A stretch of DNA of 64,000 nucleotides from Haloarcula rubripromontorii. GTDB taxonomy: Archaea; Halobacteriota; Halobacteria; Halobacteriales; Haloarculaceae. Of the stretch, positions 1 to 8,475 are shown piece by piece. The position numbers and the translations under genes were made by a program. The notes below the pieces were generated by a model. The model had not been told where the DNA came from, ran no database searches, and saw only the letters and a program-made list of their open reading frames with translations. Position 1 is the first letter of the stretch. Every line of letters begins with the position of its first letter. The DNA lies in the NCBI RefSeq assembly GCF_001280425.1, contig NZ_LIUF01000004.1, positions 352,076 to 416,075 on the forward strand, given 5' to 3'.

Positions 1-2
1 AT

Positions 3-761
3 TCTCTGGATATAGTTGTGGAAATCCATAATATTAAATCAGAAATTGTTCTGGAAGACTTACCAATTTATAACCGTAGATTAGATAGAAATGAAGTACC
101 GGATAAATTTAATATCAAAATCGATTTAGCTGGTGAGGCACCCACCGTTGTTAGCTCAGATGAGCCAAGTTTCTTAGAAACTATAGAATCTTCGAGGATC
201 ACTGAAATACAGGAAGTGGCAAGACGTTTTTCTGAAGAAGTGGGGGAAGAAGCCAATCATGACGTATCTCTTGCGATAAGAAGATTGACTGGCGATATCG
301 TTTCGGATGCTCACAATCCAAATATGGGACCTGGCTTCCAAGACACAGGCAGTCTGGAGCTAAGAAAAATGGCCCGTACCCTTTCTGAAAGAGCAAAAAG
401 GGAGAATGTTTATTCAGAAAATGAGGAATTTCTCTCGTATATTGAGGATTTATCCCAGACGCTCGCACAACACATCCTGCAGGCTATACCAAGTGTTCAG
501 AAATATGATGGTCCGAAACCCATCCCAGATGAACAAAGCATCTCTGAACTCGAAGAGGGCGATTTTTATTACGAACTACTCCGGTATGCAGAACTTAAGC
601 CAAGCGAATTCAATGAACTAAATCCGATTAAACGGAGAAAAATCAGGGAGTTAGCCTCAAAAGAATTGACAGAGTTATTCAACGAATTTTGGCGACAGGA
701 AGACATGGCTGTGTTGAATCGCCATACAGCAGTGGAATTCACTGTTTCACGGCTCGCTTGA
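3..761 (+). pseudogene. AT-rich hypothetical protein, 3' end cut by an IS element
   Basis: The reading frame is open from the left edge of the window, so the true start probably lies outside; a GTG at 18 is the first usable start inside. The protein is acidic and helix-rich, with no motif I recognise, and its base composition is clearly more AT-rich than the genes to the right, suggesting foreign origin. The terminal inverted repeat of the neighbouring insertion sequence begins at 707, so the last 18 codons (from about MAVLNRH to the stop at 761) are encoded by the element, not the original gene. The native C-terminus is therefore lost. A short open stretch right of the element (about 1648-1710) could be its remnant, but this is weak. 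Confidence 0.6.
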
Positions 762-1646
762 TGTTATAGACGACACACATCAGCGCGATTTCACGGAACT
801 CCCGGAACCAAGTACGCGCTCGCACGGCGAAGCCGAGCGAGCGCTTCACAGCCGAGTTCACAGTCTCGGTCATCGAGCGCTGATTGTAGCGCTGTTCGTC
901 GATTCTGGCGTTGTGCGCGTGGTCGTAAGGTGCGAAGATACGATGTTTGATGAGCGGGCGAATCCCGAGGTTACGAAGGGATTCGCGGAGCGATTGCTTG
1001 TCATAGCCTTTGTCGGCAGCGAGAGACCGCAGATCGCCCGCGTTCCGGCGGGCGATCTGCTCGGCGAGATCGGCATCGCTTCCTTCTCGGTTCGTCGAGC
1101 AGTGAACGTCAAGGACAGCTTGAGAGTCTGTATCGACGAGTTTCGTGACCTTCAGCTTCTGTACGCGGTAGCTGATTCGCTGGCAGTAGTGACGGCTCGC
1201 AGCTGAGCGTTCGTAGAATGTTGCGTCGATAGCACCGTGTTTCGAGGGGTCGTGCAGCTGCGCCGACTGGCGCAGCAGCACTCGGCAGACGCTCATACTG
1301 ATCCGGTCGAACGCCTTACACAACGTGGATGGCGAGGGGAGATCGGCCGCTTCGAGGCCGATCTCCCCGGTTATTTGTGGCATCTCCTTCAGGAGGTCTA
1401 TCGTCATCCGGTAGGACGTGTCGAGGTAAATCCGCAGACAATGGAGGGAGACGAGCGCATAGTCGGCGAATCCGCCGCCACCTTCCGGGGCGGCGGATTC
1501 GTCTCCATCGCCAGTAACTCTTTGAGAAATCGGGACAATCTCGCCAGTGAAGCGGGAGATTTGCGTCATGACCATTCGCAGTCTCCCGCTTCAACTCCTT
1601 TGATTTAGCGACCTATCCCGTCGCCATCTAGTGATTCAACACAGCC
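707..1646 (-). mobile_element. IS5-family insertion sequence, 940 bp
   Basis: A perfect 14 bp terminal inverted repeat bounds the element: GGCTGTGTTGAATC at 707-720 and its reverse complement at 1633-1646. A single transposase gene fills the interior on the minus strand. Total length and gene content fit a small IS5-family element. I could not see a matching target-site duplication in the flanks (left flank ends ACAT, right flank begins CAAT), so the element may have moved or recombined since insertion. It interrupts the AT-rich gene on its left. Confidence 0.85.
739..1575 (-). CDS. IS5-family DDE transposase
   Basis: This 278-residue protein is the transposase of the surrounding element and would catalyse cut-and-paste movement. 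A DDE catalytic triad can be proposed from the Asp in AIDATFY (about residue 117), the Asp in AADKGYD (about 188) and the Glu in MTETVNSAVKR (about 242), the last followed by the usual basic helix. Length is normal for the ISH1-like branch of IS5. The frame is intact, so the element may still be active. Start is the ATG at 1575; a second ATG two codons later is equally possible. Confidence 0.88.
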   Translation of the reverse strand: MVMTQISRFTGEIVPISQRVTGDGDESAAPEGGGGFADYALVSLHCLRIYLDTSYRMTIDLLKEMPQITGEIGLEAADLPSPSTLCKAFDRISMSVCRVLLRQSAQLHDPSKHGAIDATFYERSAASRHYCQRISYRVQKLKVTKLVDTDSQAVLDVHCSTNREGSDADLAEQIARRNAGDLRSLAADKGYDKQSLRESLRNLGIRPLIKHRIFAPYDHAHNARIDEQRYNQRSMTETVNSAVKRSLGFAVRARTWFREFREIALMCVVYNIKRAVKQ

Positions 1647-1927
1647 CAATGAATCGCTTAAACGGGGACGAAAGTTTGACATGAAGCTAGCGAGCCTGAC
1701 GAATTAACCACGACGAGCAGGCCTCGTACGTGTCTGTCCGCTGGGAGGGTCAAACTATATGTTGGAGGACATGACGCTCGTAAGTATCTCCTACCGACTG
1801 TCCCTGCTAACCCGCTCTATCGTTCTGTTCATCCCATCTGCTCAGCTTGACAGGCGGGGTCATGTTGTGGTATTCAATTTCGGAACCCAGTGACTAACAA
1901 AGACTATCTGACGGATTCAGTACGACA
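1647..1927. other. Intergenic region right of the IS
   Basis: About 280 bp between the element and the first glycosyltransferase. No convincing gene. It presumably carries the promoter of the downstream glycosyltransferase, but I could not fix a TATA box. Confidence 0.4.
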
Positions 1928-3136
1928 ATGGACGAGTCGACGCTTTCAGATGGGGCCGGTTCTACTGTCTCAACAGTACCTGAGCAGAACAATGCAATCA
2001 CGATGGACGATAGCCGACCACTGCTGGCATTCTTCATCCCAGACCTTTCCGTCGGCGGTGCGGAGCAGGTCGCAATCACAATCGCGAACGGACTGGTCAC
2101 CCGAGGATACGACATTGACCTGCTCTTGTCACGGGCAAGCGGTGAGCTCCGCTCGGAGTTATCCGAACAGGTGTCTATCGTCGAACTGCCACCATCGAAG
2201 ACACCTGTGGTCGGAGTGGCCGCACATCTACCGTTTCTGGCTGCATATTTAAATAGACAAAAACCAGCAGCACTGTTTCCCCATCTTGAACACCCCAGCA
2301 TTGTCTCACTCGCTATCAATCGGTTCCTCGACGCCGATACTACGGTGATTCCGACGCAACACTCCGCGTTCGGACACGACGTTGAGGCGACACCGAAAGA
2401 CCAGATTGTCAGACGTATCGTTCCCAGGCTGTACCCCGCGTCGGACCAGATAGTCAGTGTTTCCGAAGGCGTCGCGGATAGCCTCGTTGATAGAACACCA
2501 GTCGACCGATCAGATATTTCTGTCCTACACAACCCTGTGGATGTCGAACAGATTCGTGATCGGGCCAGACAGCCAGTCGAACACGAGTGGGTAGAAAACG
2601 ATGATCGGGATGTTGTCCTGTTCGTTGGGCGACACGCACGGCAAAAGAATCTCGATGGATGGGTCCGTGCGTTCGAGAAAGTAGTCAATAGGAACGCCAA
2701 TGCTCGTGCAATCATTGCGGGCAAAGGACCGTGCAGAGCGCAAGTTCAGGCAACAGTTGAGCGGTTGGGGTTATCAGACGTGGTGTCTCTTCCCGGATTC
2801 GTCGATAACCCGTATCGGTACATGACAAAATCAGATGTGTTTCTCCTCTCGTCCCGGTATGAGGGGTTACCGACGGTTCTGATCGAGTGTCTGGCGGTCG
2901 GATGCCCGATCGTGTCGACAGACTGTCCAAGTGGTCCCAGGGAAATCCTCTCCGATGGGGAGCATGGTACACTTGTCCCAATAGACGACACGAACGGATT
3001 GGCCAACGCAGTCTGTGACACGCTTGCTGACCCGCCTGATCCTGACCGGTTGCGGTCCCGTGCTGATGACTTCTCGCCGAAACCCGTGTTTGATGAGTAC
3101 GAGCGGTTCCTCGAAAAGCACGTCTTCACAGCGTAA
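1928..3136 (+). CDS. Family 4 glycosyltransferase
   Basis: A 402-residue GT-B fold glycosyltransferase, expected to transfer a sugar from a nucleotide-sugar donor to a growing glycan on the cytoplasmic face. The N-terminal domain carries GGAEQ (residues 43-47), typical of GT4 enzymes. The C-terminal donor domain has LFVGRHARQKNLDGW (about 232-246) and the E-x7-E motif EGLPTVLIE (about 311-319), followed by GCPIVSTDCPSGPREIL. About 28 residues precede the first strand, so the ATG at 2003 (MDDSRPLLAFF) is a possible alternative start. It faces a second GT4 gene tail to tail, 19 bp apart. Donor and acceptor cannot be read from sequence. Confidence 0.88.
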   Translation: MDESTLSDGAGSTVSTVPEQNNAITMDDSRPLLAFFIPDLSVGGAEQVAITIANGLVTRGYDIDLLLSRASGELRSELSEQVSIVELPPSKTPVVGVAAHLPFLAAYLNRQKPAALFPHLEHPSIVSLAINRFLDADTTVIPTQHSAFGHDVEATPKDQIVRRIVPRLYPASDQIVSVSEGVADSLVDRTPVDRSDISVLHNPVDVEQIRDRARQPVEHEWVENDDRDVVLFVGRHARQKNLDGWVRAFEKVVNRNANARAIIAGKGPCRAQVQATVERLGLSDVVSLPGFVDNPYRYMTKSDVFLLSSRYEGLPTVLIECLAVGCPIVSTDCPSGPREILSDGEHGTLVPIDDTNGLANAVCDTLADPPDPDRLRSRADDFSPKPVFDEYERFLEKHVFTA

Positions 3137-3155
3137 CAGCACTACCTGCTATACA

Positions 3156-4373
3156 TTACCCTAAGACTTCAGCCGCGGGGAGGTGGCCGTCATTGATGAT
3201 TGATTTGTGCAGGGTCGCAAGTCGTTGCCCGTGTGCCTCCCACGTCCACCCCTTCGAGACCAACCGTTCCTTTCCGTTTGTTCCCATTCGTTCTCGCTCT
3301 TTTGAATTACTGATGAGACTGTTCAGAGCGGTAGCAAGCGCATCGGAGTCTTTTTTCGGGATCAAGAGACCCGTCTCCTCGTCTACAACCTGTTCTGGGA
3401 TCCCGGACACAGCAGAGGCGACAACCGCTGTTTCGCTGGCCATTGACTCGTATATGGTGTTCGGCCGGCCTTCTGCGTGGCTTGGGAGCATGAAAATATC
3501 TGCGGTAGCGAACCATCGACGAAGACCCAGTGGCGGGACTTCCCAGAGAACTCGATAGTTCTCGTGATGGCTAGCTTTGAGTTCGGCGAGGAGTTCTGTT
3601 CGGAGGTCACCGTAATGACCGACGAAAACGAAGGCTACGTCGTCGTTACGAATGTTATCCAGAGCGTCACAGATTTCTTCGACCCCTTTCCGTTCCGTAT
3701 AACCGCCACAGAACATGATGAGCGTAGTATCTTGGTCGATTCCTAGTTCTCGTCGAATCGCTGCCTCGTTATCCGTTGGATACCGTGACGGATCCGCGCC
3801 GTTGGGGAGTACAGTGGCTTTCGGGGTTTCAGTGATATTGTTGGCAATACGTGCGAGTGATTTACTCACGCAAAATATCCCATCCGCGTAATCGAGAGTC
3901 TCCCTGATCTTCCGTCGGCTTATCTGTGAGAGGTCGTAGAAATTATTCAAGATTTTCCCACGCCCCATGACTGTCAGCGGGATTTCGTTGCTCCTGCAAT
4001 ACGGAACCAGCCCGAAACCATCGTAGTGGATGTGGCCAGCATGGCAGATGTCTGGTGTTTCAAAGTTCGATGAGATATATTTCGGAAGCATCTCCGAAAA
4101 CGACTTGGATGAGAGTGTGTATTTAAACAGTTTTTGTGGTAGCAGGTAAAGGAATCTGGGATAATGGACCTCGTGAGAACTGTAATCATGTCGGCTCGGG
4201 ATATCACTGAACTCGGAATAGGGACCGATTGGGGGCGCTCTCGGACGAGGAGTTACAACATCCAAGCTGGCGTCTGTCGTACTGAGCGCTTTGAGAGACC
4301 GGAAATTGAACAGCCCCATGTAGGGATTAAAGGGGTCTGGATGGTTCATCGCGCTTACGACTGCATCGTACAT
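3156..4373 (-). CDS. Family 4 glycosyltransferase
   Basis: A 405-residue GT-B glycosyltransferase, convergent with the previous gene. The donor-binding half contains VLPNGADPSRYP (about 187-198), MFCGGYTERKGVEEI (about 219-233) and the E-x7-E motif EGRPNTIYE (about 303-311). The N-terminal domain is less conserved, as usual for acceptor recognition. It is one of several glycosyltransferases here, so it most likely builds a cell-surface or secreted polysaccharide. Composition is slightly more AT-rich than the chromosome core genes further right. Exact sugar specificity is unknown. Confidence 0.87.
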   Translation of the reverse strand: MYDAVVSAMNHPDPFNPYMGLFNFRSLKALSTTDASLDVVTPRPRAPPIGPYSEFSDIPSRHDYSSHEVHYPRFLYLLPQKLFKYTLSSKSFSEMLPKYISSNFETPDICHAGHIHYDGFGLVPYCRSNEIPLTVMGRGKILNNFYDLSQISRRKIRETLDYADGIFCVSKSLARIANNITETPKATVLPNGADPSRYPTDNEAAIRRELGIDQDTTLIMFCGGYTERKGVEEICDALDNIRNDDVAFVFVGHYGDLRTELLAELKASHHENYRVLWEVPPLGLRRWFATADIFMLPSHAEGRPNTIYESMASETAVVASAVSGIPEQVVDEETGLLIPKKDSDALATALNSLISNSKERERMGTNGKERLVSKGWTWEAHGQRLATLHKSIINDGHLPAAEVLG

Positions 4374-4878
4374 AAATGCTAACTAGAAATGGGCCTCATT
4401 AAGTATACATCCGGTACTGGTGTTTTCTTTGACGCATGGTTTAGAAGCCAGACGATAACAAATAAAATTATAGATATTGAGTGGTCTTGTTCACTCTGGA
4501 ATACTACGCTGTCGAGGGCAACCATCGCGGCAAAGCCATCTCTGACCAATCAATTATGATTGATGTGATACGAGGGGCCTAACTGTTACTTGATTCGGAA
4601 TATGTACGTTGGCCCACCAATTTCTGTGGGCTTTCGGTCGAAAGCAGGGTATTATCTAACGTGCCACTTAAATGCGTTTTATACAACCCTACACATTCTA
4701 CGTCGGACCGATATAACATCTGGCGAGTACAGGTATTGAATCCAAAACTCAGGGGAGCCTTCCCATCCACGACTGGTGCTAACATTACAAATGTGTACCA
4801 TTATAAAGCTGGTATACTGGCAGATGGACGGTCAAAGCTGCGCGATGTATTCGGTCTAAAATCTGGACCGATTCTTCG
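4374..4878. other. AT-rich intergenic gap, possible gene remnants
   Basis: About 500 bp with no intact gene I would trust. On the plus strand, positions 4477-4581 stay open and read as a protein fragment (EYYAVEGNHRGKAISDQ) that ends at a stop, which may be a decayed coding remnant. No terminal inverted repeats were seen. Confidence 0.3.
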
Positions 4879-5196
4879 CTACGAAAGAACGGGCATCACA
4901 CGTCTAAAGAGGACATATACGAGCAGTATCCAACCGATCCATTTGGCCCAGCGAAGACCGTGGGTCCAACTCATATCGGCCTTCGGCGAAACCAGGAGTA
5001 CGCTCAAGACCAGAAACCACAGGAAGGCGATGACATAGTAGACGCTGAATCCCGTGAACCCAACCCACCACATCGCCAGCGAAAGCGATACGAACACGCT
5101 GATATAAATCAGTAGGAACCGGCGGAGTCGAGGCTCTGTGTCCGATTTCGGTGATGCGAGCGTCAACCGTTTGATGCCAGTGTCTGGTCCATTCAT
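4879..5196 (-). CDS. Small integral membrane protein
   Basis: A 105-residue protein starting at the ATG at 5196 (MNGPDTGIKR); an upstream ATG at 5280 would overlap the preceding gene. After a short polar N-terminus it shows two strong hydrophobic segments (about residues 26-70, LLIYISVFVSLSLAMWW then YYVIAFLWFLVLSVLLV) and a third near the C-terminus (WIGWILLVYVLF). It follows the beta-helix gene on the same strand with about 75 bp spacing, so the two may be co-transcribed. No family recognised; a role at the membrane in handling the exported neighbour is only a guess. Confidence 0.6.
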   Translation of the reverse strand: MNGPDTGIKRLTLASPKSDTEPRLRRFLLIYISVFVSLSLAMWWVGFTGFSVYYVIAFLWFLVLSVLLVSPKADMSWTHGLRWAKWIGWILLVYVLFRRVMPVLS

Positions 5197-5270
5197 GGTT
5201 GAGGTGTCTGATAGTTGCGATGGGTACGCGCTCGGTGACTGTCGGTGAGTCTCTGTGCAGACATGTTGGG

Positions 5271-6755
5271 TTACCTCCACACAACTGAGTGTGACGCAGT
5301 GTTGATTCCGACAGCCGATGGCGACGGCACTGATGGCTCGAACGGTGCTTGCCCCTTTGCATCCGTTTCGACCGTGAGGTCAGCTGTGTTGCCCAGCCCA
5401 CCCTGATTATTGTTCCGTGCCAAGGTCCGGATAGTGCCATTTGATGAGTTCAGATCGAACACCTTGCCATTACACTCATGGACTGAGAGTCGGCCGATAT
5501 CGATATCCGAGAACCATCCCGAGTCCCGGTCTCTGATAACCTCATCGTCCTCTCGTATGTTCGTTTTTGTGATTGCTATCATATCTCCCTCGATGGTCAT
5601 CTCGTCAATCCGACACTGGAGCGCGTAGTCTGTCATATTTGTCGTAACAACGTCATTAAGACGTACTGTCGGTGGAGTGTCCGCTCGGGAAGCGATACGC
5701 TGGATGAACTGTCGGCCATCAAACTCGTGTCCGGGGATGTCATCAAGCTTCGCTTCGAGCGAGGGTGTGTTCGCGCGGTGGAAGACACGACGGACATCCA
5801 ACAGGGATGCGGCACTCAATTTACAAAAATTCGCACCAGTACCAGTCACATAGCAGTTTCTGACAGATATCTTGCCGGCGTTAAACCGGACATCTATTGC
5901 GCTTCCAGAACAATCGATGAATCGAGAGTTCGTCACTTTGAGGGGATTGCCTTTGCTCGCGTGGGTAGTGATGTGATGGCCGACGTGTCCGCCATCCGAA
6001 TAATTGTGATCGGCGATAGCATTGTCCTCAAACGTACATCGGTTGACGGTCCGTAGCACATCCCGTCCAAGGATAGCCTCTTGGTACCAGCCGCGGATAT
6101 GAGCGTTCGATAGGTGGAGATCACCGTCGCCACCGACTTTGATACATCTTGATCCGCCACCAGCACCGCGGAGATCCGGGAGATTCTCATAGTTTCCGTT
6201 GAGGCGGATATCCCTAACAACGACCGTCCCGTGGTCCACATCGTCCATGTAGCGGAAGCCGGTCTGAACCGGGTGTGAACCGGCCTGAAGTCGCTCGGTA
6301 ATAGCGAGTTCCGATGCCTCTGGGCCGGCCCCACAGATTGAGATGCCGGGTGGCATATCCCCGTCGACACCGATCCGATTGAAAGGTTCGTACTGCGCTC
6401 CTCTACGGCCAATGTAGTACGTTCCCTCTGGGACGTAAATAGACCCGTGGGCACCAGCCGCCTGAGCAGCAGCTTGGAGGGCATTCAGATTCCGCTCTGC
6501 GGCCTCAATACTCGGATCGTCCGGATTCGGTTTCGCACCGTGCGCCCTGATATTCTCCCCGCTCGTCTCTGTCCGTTCCTGATCTGGTTTTGCCTCCGGC
6601 GTCTCTTCCACGCTGGCCAGCGGCCCCTCACTGGGCCCAGTAAACCGACCCTCAAGCACTTGATGAGCGACACCGCCAGTGACCGCGGCTGATCCGAGGA
6701 GGGCAAGGAGCTTCCGTCGGCCGATCTGCGACGCCAACCCTGAGTCATCAGTCAT
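5271..6755 (-). CDS. Tat-exported right-handed beta-helix protein (short paralog)
   Basis: A 494-residue protein with a twin-arginine signal (GRRKLLALLGSAAVTGG, about residues 12-28), a linker rich in Pro and Glu, and then a long pectate-lyase-type parallel beta-helix. Helix hallmarks are the opening HGAKPNPDDPSIEAAERN, YVPEGTYYIG, and repeated N/D-containing turns such as RCTFEDNAIADHN, RFIDCSGSAIDVRF and NCYVTGTGAN. Such folds bind or cleave polysaccharides outside the cell. It is closely related in protein and DNA to the gene at 11964-14450, which has extra C-terminal domains. Catalytic residues could not be assigned. Context in a glycan cluster fits a role in making, trimming or holding an exopolysaccharide. 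Confidence 0.85.
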   Translation of the reverse strand: MTDDSGLASQIGRRKLLALLGSAAVTGGVAHQVLEGRFTGPSEGPLASVEETPEAKPDQERTETSGENIRAHGAKPNPDDPSIEAAERNLNALQAAAQAAGAHGSIYVPEGTYYIGRRGAQYEPFNRIGVDGDMPPGISICGAGPEASELAITERLQAGSHPVQTGFRYMDDVDHGTVVVRDIRLNGNYENLPDLRGAGGGSRCIKVGGDGDLHLSNAHIRGWYQEAILGRDVLRTVNRCTFEDNAIADHNYSDGGHVGHHITTHASKGNPLKVTNSRFIDCSGSAIDVRFNAGKISVRNCYVTGTGANFCKLSAASLLDVRRVFHRANTPSLEAKLDDIPGHEFDGRQFIQRIASRADTPPTVRLNDVVTTNMTDYALQCRIDEMTIEGDMIAITKTNIREDDEVIRDRDSGWFSDIDIGRLSVHECNGKVFDLNSSNGTIRTLARNNNQGGLGNTADLTVETDAKGQAPFEPSVPSPSAVGINTASHSVVWR

Positions 6756-7138
6756 TGTTTTTATACGTGTAAATCGAGTTATGTATCGTCGGAGCGCAGA
6801 TCACTTGTTGCGAACCCAGTAAGCATACCCACATATGCTGTGATTGATAGCATTGTTATTCCCTTCTTAACCTATTCTTATACCCACTGACGGGAATAAC
6901 ATAATTCATCAGACGGCACACCTCCAGTTGCCCCTCAACTCCGGGAGTGGTATGATTTTCTGGCGTGTATCTAACTGCTGGTCGAGACGTTGTCCGGATT
7001 TCGAGGAGGGATTTCTCCAGTGGGTGAGGTCTACTAGACGGTACCAGCGATATGTCCGGCCGACGACTTGCGGCTTGGGGGCACCAGTAGGTGCTGAATA
7101 GTGAACACCGTCAGTCCCGACCACAATACCGAAGCCAC
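6756..7138. other. Divergent intergenic region
   Basis: About 380 bp between the divergent beta-helix and family 2 glycosyltransferase genes. An AT-rich stretch close to 6760-6790 (TTTTTATACG on the plus strand) may hold the leftward promoter. No further structure seen. Confidence 0.4.
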
Positions 7139-8116
7139 ATGAATGAGTCCGTGGACGCGGAAGGAGCGACAACGCCGCTCGTAAGCGCAATCATACCGAC
7201 GTACGGCCGGAACGAAAGGCTATCGCGCGCCATCCAGAGTGTTCTAGAGCAGACGTATGAAAACATTGAGTTGCTCGTCGTCGATGACGCATCTCCGACT
7301 CCTGTTAGAGAAACGCTGGACTCATTCGATCCGACAGTGGACAGCTCCTTTCGGATCCTCCGCCATGACAAGAACCGGGGAGCGAACGCTGCCAGGAATA
7401 CGGGTATAAGAGCAGCCGACGGCCGATACGTCGCATTTTTGGACGATGACGACCGGTGGGACGAGACGAAGATTACAAAACAGGTGCAAGCATTTCAGCA
7501 GTCTGGCTCGGAGACTGGTGTGGTGTACACCGGCGTTCGGAAGGACGGGCCAGAGGGCACGACAGTGTCGACACCAATCGCATCGGGCGACGTAATGACT
7601 GACCTCCTGACCGGCACGAACTTCGGTCAGTTCTCCTCGGTTATGGTCGATACAACGGTCATAGAGACTGCAGGATTACCCGACGAGAGATTGCCTGCTT
7701 GGCAAGACCGCGAGTGGTTCGTCCGCCTGGCACAGCACGCACACTTCCGGCCAGTTCGTGAGACGCTGACGTACCGGCAGACCGGCCTCCCCGACAGCAT
7801 TACGAAGAAATTTGAAGAGAAGCGAGACGTGGCTTATCCAATGCTCATCTCGAAGCATGACTGGGTTGGGGCGGAGTACGGGACCTACTACGAGCGGATG
7901 TTTATAGCCACAATGCGTCGCTCGCTGGCACGGTCTGCAGTTAGAGCCAACCGCTATAGGGAGGCTAGAAAGTACTTTCTCTTATCCGCGCTCGCGAATC
8001 CGTTGTACTGGTCAGTGTATCCGCATCTGGTTGCGTCGCTCGGTGGGAGATGGTCTTATGAATCGATTGCCTCTCTTCGACAGAAGGTGACTAGCGGTCC
8101 TGCTTCCGGTACGTGA
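7139..8116 (+). CDS. Family 2 glycosyltransferase
   Basis: A 325-residue GT-A glycosyltransferase starting at the ATG at 7139 (MNESVDAEG); an upstream GTG at 7091 is less likely. It shows the family signature SAIIPTYGRNERL (about 16-28), VVDDASPTP (about 50-58), the ribose-binding stretch GANAARNTGIRAADG, and the metal-binding FLDDDDRWDETK (about 99-110). An Asp/Glu catalytic base region follows near WQDREWFVRL. It probably adds a sugar in surface glycan synthesis, and may start a rightward run with the membrane protein and phosphatase-fold gene that follow, though a 360 bp gap separates them. Confidence 0.9.
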   Translation: MNESVDAEGATTPLVSAIIPTYGRNERLSRAIQSVLEQTYENIELLVVDDASPTPVRETLDSFDPTVDSSFRILRHDKNRGANAARNTGIRAADGRYVAFLDDDDRWDETKITKQVQAFQQSGSETGVVYTGVRKDGPEGTTVSTPIASGDVMTDLLTGTNFGQFSSVMVDTTVIETAGLPDERLPAWQDREWFVRLAQHAHFRPVRETLTYRQTGLPDSITKKFEEKRDVAYPMLISKHDWVGAEYGTYYERMFIATMRRSLARSAVRANRYREARKYFLLSALANPLYWSVYPHLVASLGGRWSYESIASLRQKVTSGPASGT

Positions 8117-8475
8117 ACCCTCCTGGCTTCCAGCATGGCGGCGACGACACACCATCGGGAAGCCGGACACTGCGGCATCGGCTCAACTGAACCGGTGTTG
8201 TCGTTTTCATTCCATCCGCGGATGGATGATGATACAGACCATGTCACAGTCAGTCAAGTATGCACAACAGACGGGAGCAGAACCTTCGCCGTCGGACTGT
8301 GGATTCTTCCGGCGACCCTGTGGGGACAGCTAAATGGTCGCATAACAATGTATGCAATTCGGAAAGTAGAATATATGCAAGCACGATCAAGTGAAGGATC
8401 AGCTGATGCTCTTGATCAACATTCCTCTCGCTCGACAATGTGGTTCTTCCAGCGAGGTCTCAGGGAGCGACACCG
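8117..8475. other. Intergenic gap
   Basis: About 360 bp without a credible gene. It likely contains the promoter for the large membrane protein; AT-rich patches occur around 8340-8385. Nothing else visible. Confidence 0.35.

Noticed and set aside
699-1654. Target-site duplication of the IS element
   Set aside because: The bases flanking 707 and 1646 do not match beyond two or three positions, so no duplication is claimed.
4661-5038. 125-residue plus-strand ORF overlapping the small membrane gene
   Set aside because: Its second half is antisense to a hydrophobic protein with better coding character; kept only as a possible remnant note for the gap.
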